Source of the DNA: Candidatus Sphingobacterium stercoripullorum
Lineage (GTDB): Bacteria; Bacteroidota; Bacteroidia; Sphingobacteriales; Sphingobacteriaceae
Assembly (NCBI GenBank): GCA_019114715.1
Contig: DXEZ01000078.1
Coordinates: forward strand, 1 to 8,679
Direction: 5' to 3'
DNA: 8,679 nt
Below, piece after piece: positions 5,842 to 8,679 of this stretch. Under the pieces are notes generated by a model, which was given only the letters and a program-made list of their open reading frames with translations, made no database searches and was not told the DNA's origin. Made by a program: the position numbers and the translations under genes. The stretch's first letter is position 1. Every line of letters starts with the position of its first letter.

Positions 5842-5872
5842 TTTGCATCTATGCTTTCTAAATGTATTTTTT
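5842..5872 (+). promoter_or_regulatory. Candidate promoter for the peptidase/propeller/barrel gene
   Basis: TTTG (5842-5845), 19 nt, then TATTTTTT (5865-5872), one mismatch from TAnnTTTG. The start would be near 5879, about 60 nt before the ATG at 5940. It lies within a T-rich stretch, so chance similarity is possible. Confidence 0.35.
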
Positions 5873-5939
5873 TTCTTACTTTTAGTAGCATATTGTAAGA
5901 AGTAGACGTTTAGTAATAAAACAGATTATTTATAACCTC

Positions 5940-8679
5940 ATGAAAATAAGAAGTTTAGTCCCAGTGTTTTATATGTTGGTGTTTTTTCTTCTTCCCGCGA
6001 CAAGTTTTGGTCAATATTTTGGTCAGAATAAAATGCGCTATAAGAAATTAAACTTTGAAGTATACGACTCACCCCACTTTAATCTTTACTATTACCTAGA
6101 AAACGATTCCATGGTCAATTGGATTGCTAAGGAGAGTGAAGTGTGGTATTCCATGCACCAGCAAGTGTTTCAAGATACTTTTCTTCGGAAAAACCCCATT
6201 ATACTTTATAATAACCACCCCGACTTTCAGCAAACGACTGCTATTAGTGGAGAGATCGGTGTAGGTACAGGAGGTGTTACTGAAGCATTTAAGCAGCGTG
6301 TTGTGATGCCAATTATGCAGATCAATCAGCAAACTAGACATGTGTTAGGTCATGAGCTTGTTCACGCCTTCCAGTATAGAGTTATTATGGAAGGTAATGA
6401 CAGTACTCGACTCGAGAATATTGCTAATATCCCTTTATGGATGGTAGAAGGGATGGCGGAGTATTTTTCTATAGGAAAAAAAGATGCTTTCACCTCCATG
6501 TGGATGCGTGATGCGTACGCCGACAAGGATATTCCATCCATTAGGCAGTTGACAGAGCAGTCTAATAAATACTTCCCGTACCGATTCGGTCAGGCTTTTT
6601 GGTCCTATATTGGTTCTACTTACGGAGATACCGTCATTATGCCATTGTTTATAGAGACGGCAAAACACGGTCATGAGTATGCTTTTCGTAAAGTGTTTGG
6701 CTACGATGCGCAAACTATTTCTACACTTTGGAAGAACAGTCTCGAGGACGCCTATCGCAAGCTAGGGAAAGATACCACCTCCAATCCAATTGGTACAAAG
6801 TTGTTAAGTAGAGAAAACTCCGGGAGGATGAATGTCTCTCCTAGTATATCGCCTGATGGGAATTACATCGCTTTTCTTTCTGAAAGGGATTTATTTAGTA
6901 TCGATTTGTTTTTAGCCGATGCGCATACAGGAGAGGTGATTCGAAAATTAGGAAGCAGATTGACCAATAAGGATATCGATGAGTTTAGTTTTATAGAATC
7001 AGCAGGGACTTTTTCACCAGACAGCAAGAAGTTCGCGTTTAGTGTTTTTAGTGAGGGGAAAAGTAAATTGATGATAGTGGATGTAAATTCCGGTAAGACC
7101 GATGGAGTCACAGCGATGGGGGAGATCGAAGAATTTGCTAACATCACTTGGGCACCCCAAGGAAATGAAGTCGCTTTTTCTGGTCTCAAAAATGGGCACA
7201 GTGATTTATACACCTATAATTTAGAAACTAAGGAGTTGACGCAGCTCACCGATGATGTTTACTCTGACTTTCAGCCCAGTTATTCGCGTGATGGGCGAAC
7301 CCTTGTTTTTAGTACCGACCGGGTTTCTTTGCAATCCGACAACAAGTCGGTTGACATACCGATGAACCTTGCCGTTATAAATTTGGAGACCTTAGAGGTC
7401 AACAACATCGATGTGTTCCCTGGAGCAAACAATTTAAACCCGCAATTTTCTGCATCTGGTGAGGAAATATACTTTTTATCCAATAGCGATGGATTCAGAA
7501 ACTTATACCGCTATTCTTTGGCTAATGACAAAGTGGAGAGGCTAACAGAATACTTCACCGGAATTAGTGGAATAACTGAGTATTCTCCAGCCTTGAGTTT
7601 ATCTTTCTCGGATGATATCGTTTATAGCTATTTTAAATCGGGAGAGTATTCTGTATATAAGGCGAAGCCAAGTGACTTTATGCCAGTGGAGGTGAATCCT
7701 GCAGAGGTTGATTTTGAAGCAGCCATGCTTCCCCCTAATATCGATAGGGGTGTTAACGTGGTGAATACGAACCTTCAAAACTTCAATCTTTATGAAAGAA
7801 TAGGGGATAATCAAATTAAGAGCATTCCTTATAAGTCCAAATTTAAACTGGACTATCTGACTGGAAGCGGGATAGGCGTTTCAGTAGGTTCTCGTTACGG
7901 CGCAGGTATAGCCAGTGGTATTCAAGGTATATTTTCCGATATCTTAGGCTATAATCAAATTTTTGCGGCACTTAATATCAACGGTGAAGTATATGACTTT
8001 GGTGGGCAAATAGCCTATATCAACCAGAGGAGCCGGTGGAACTGGGGTGGAGCGATATCGCATATTCCATACCTATCGGCATTTAGTGAGTATGCAAATG
8101 AAGATTTTGGCGCAGGACCTGAGCCTTCCATTAATACCTACATGATCCGAACTTTCCAGCAGCAGGCAGAAGCCTTTGTGGCTTACCCATTTAATCGGCA
8201 CCACAGGTGGGAAGTTGGAGGGGCGATTGCTCGATATAGCTATCGGGTAGATAAATGGAGGCAAAGTTATTACGGGTTCTATGGAGATAGACAAAAAGTT
8301 TCAAACGAAGAATTGAGCAGTAGATATAATTTAGGAAACCTGGACCCCTTTGTTATTCAACAGGTCAACACGGGCTTTGTTGGCGACAATGCTGTTTTTG
8401 GTATCGCGGCGCCTTTACAAGGATTTCGTTACAGATTGGGAGCTGAACAGTATTTCGGAGATTATAATTTTACTGCATGGAATATTGACTTAAGGAAATA
8501 TAACCGGTATAAGCCTGTTACTTTAGCTGCTAGGTTCTATTCTTATATGCGAACAGGAAAAGACGATCAAGCACTTTATCGCCTGTTTATTGGCTACCCT
8601 TATTTAATAAGAGGGTATGAGACTGGAAACTTTGATAATACTGGGAAAACAACGATGAGTGATTTAATGGGGTCTAAAA
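5940..8679 (+). CDS. Secreted metallopeptidase / TolB-like propeller / Omp85-like barrel protein (3' end cut by window)
   Basis: Open for 913 codons to the window edge with no stop. Residues 1-25 form a signal peptide (Lys/Arg start, hydrophobic core, ATSFGQ). An N-terminal domain (about 30-280) has HELVH (His138, Glu139, His142) followed by WMVEGMAEYF with Glu170, the zinc-ligand layout of gluzincin 'peptidase MA' enzymes. Then come about six WD40-like/TolB-type blades (about 298-580), e.g. SPSISPDGNYIAF (300-312), FQPSYSRDGRTLVFS (444-458) and NPQFSASGEEIYFLS (500-514). From about 628 on, alternating hydrophobic/polar strands and aromatic residues suggest an outer-membrane barrel. IRGY at 890-893 resembles the loop-6 RGF/RGY motif of BamA/Omp85 proteins, after which such barrels usually need a further hundred-odd residues. 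The ATG at 5940 is chosen because the signal peptide follows at once; no Shine-Dalgarno is seen. Substrate unknown. Confidence 0.85.
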   Translation, partial: MKIRSLVPVFYMLVFFLLPATSFGQYFGQNKMRYKKLNFEVYDSPHFNLYYYLENDSMVNWIAKESEVWYSMHQQVFQDTFLRKNPIILYNNHPDFQQTTAISGEIGVGTGGVTEAFKQRVVMPIMQINQQTRHVLGHELVHAFQYRVIMEGNDSTRLENIANIPLWMVEGMAEYFSIGKKDAFTSMWMRDAYADKDIPSIRQLTEQSNKYFPYRFGQAFWSYIGSTYGDTVIMPLFIETAKHGHEYAFRKVFGYDAQTISTLWKNSLEDAYRKLGKDTTSNPIGTKLLSRENSGRMNVSPSISPDGNYIAFLSERDLFSIDLFLADAHTGEVIRKLGSRLTNKDIDEFSFIESAGTFSPDSKKFAFSVFSEGKSKLMIVDVNSGKTDGVTAMGEIEEFANITWAPQGNEVAFSGLKNGHSDLYTYNLETKELTQLTDDVYSDFQPSYSRDGRTLVFSTDRVSLQSDNKSVDIPMNLAVINLETLEVNNIDVFPGANNLNPQFSASGEEIYFLSNSDGFRNLYRYSLANDKVERLTEYFTGISGITEYSPALSLSFSDDIVYSYFKSGEYSVYKAKPSDFMPVEVNPAEVDFEAAMLPPNIDRGVNVVNTNLQNFNLYERIGDNQIKSIPYKSKFKLDYLTGSGIGVSVGSRYGAGIASGIQGIFSDILGYNQIFAALNINGEVYDFGGQIAYINQRSRWNWGGAISHIPYLSAFSEYANEDFGAGPEPSINTYMIRTFQQQAEAFVAYPFNRHHRWEVGGAIARYSYRVDKWRQSYYGFYGDRQKVSNEELSSRYNLGNLDPFVIQQVNTGFVGDNAVFGIAAPLQGFRYRLGAEQYFGDYNFTAWNIDLRKYNRYKPVTLAARFYSYMRTGKDDQALYRLFIGYPYLIRGYETGNFDNTGKTTMSDLMGSK

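Noticed and set aside
6096..8294. Several minus-strand ORFs of 61-116 codons
   Set aside because: They lie opposite a continuous 913-codon plus-strand gene with clear domains; they look like antisense shadows.

Overview
The window looks like chromosomal DNA of a Bacteroidota (Bacteroidetes) species, possibly of the Cytophagales type (inferred). The reasons are AT-rich DNA, start codons without Shine-Dalgarno sequences, promoters that fit the phylum's TTTG-N19/20-TAnnTTTG pattern, and a large secreted protein that appears to join a metallopeptidase, a TolB-like propeller and an Omp85-like barrel. No mobile element, CRISPR array, tRNA or rRNA was seen.

Left part (1-3089, minus strand): a methionine-pathway unit. 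From right to left it has a good promoter (3058-3089), a leader of about 400 nt containing a recognisable SAM-I (S-box) riboswitch (2889-2994), metY (O-acetylhomoserine sulfhydrylase), a 100-nt spacer with two stem-loops, hom (homoserine dehydrogenase) and a strong intrinsic terminator (1-31). Hom makes homoserine; MetY, after acetylation of homoserine by an enzyme not encoded here, makes homocysteine. SAM, the end product, would shut the unit down through the leader. Between the aptamer and the metY start lie about 240 nt holding a weak terminator-like hairpin, an 18-nt palindrome, a 58-nt imperfect inverted repeat with pseudoknot potential, and a 37-codon ORF ending in Met/Cys codons. The aptamer alone does not explain these, and they are the most novel-looking part of the window.

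Middle (3334-5595): a plus-strand SDR-family protein whose catalytic Tyr and Lys are replaced, convergent with rpoN (sigma-54) on the minus strand, with only 6 bp between the stop codons.

Right (5596-8679): a 344-bp divergent intergenic region with candidate promoters for both flanking genes and several small hairpins. It is followed by a plus-strand gene that runs off the window after 913 codons: signal peptide, HExxH metallopeptidase domain, about six beta-propeller blades, then a beta-barrel with an IRGY motif.
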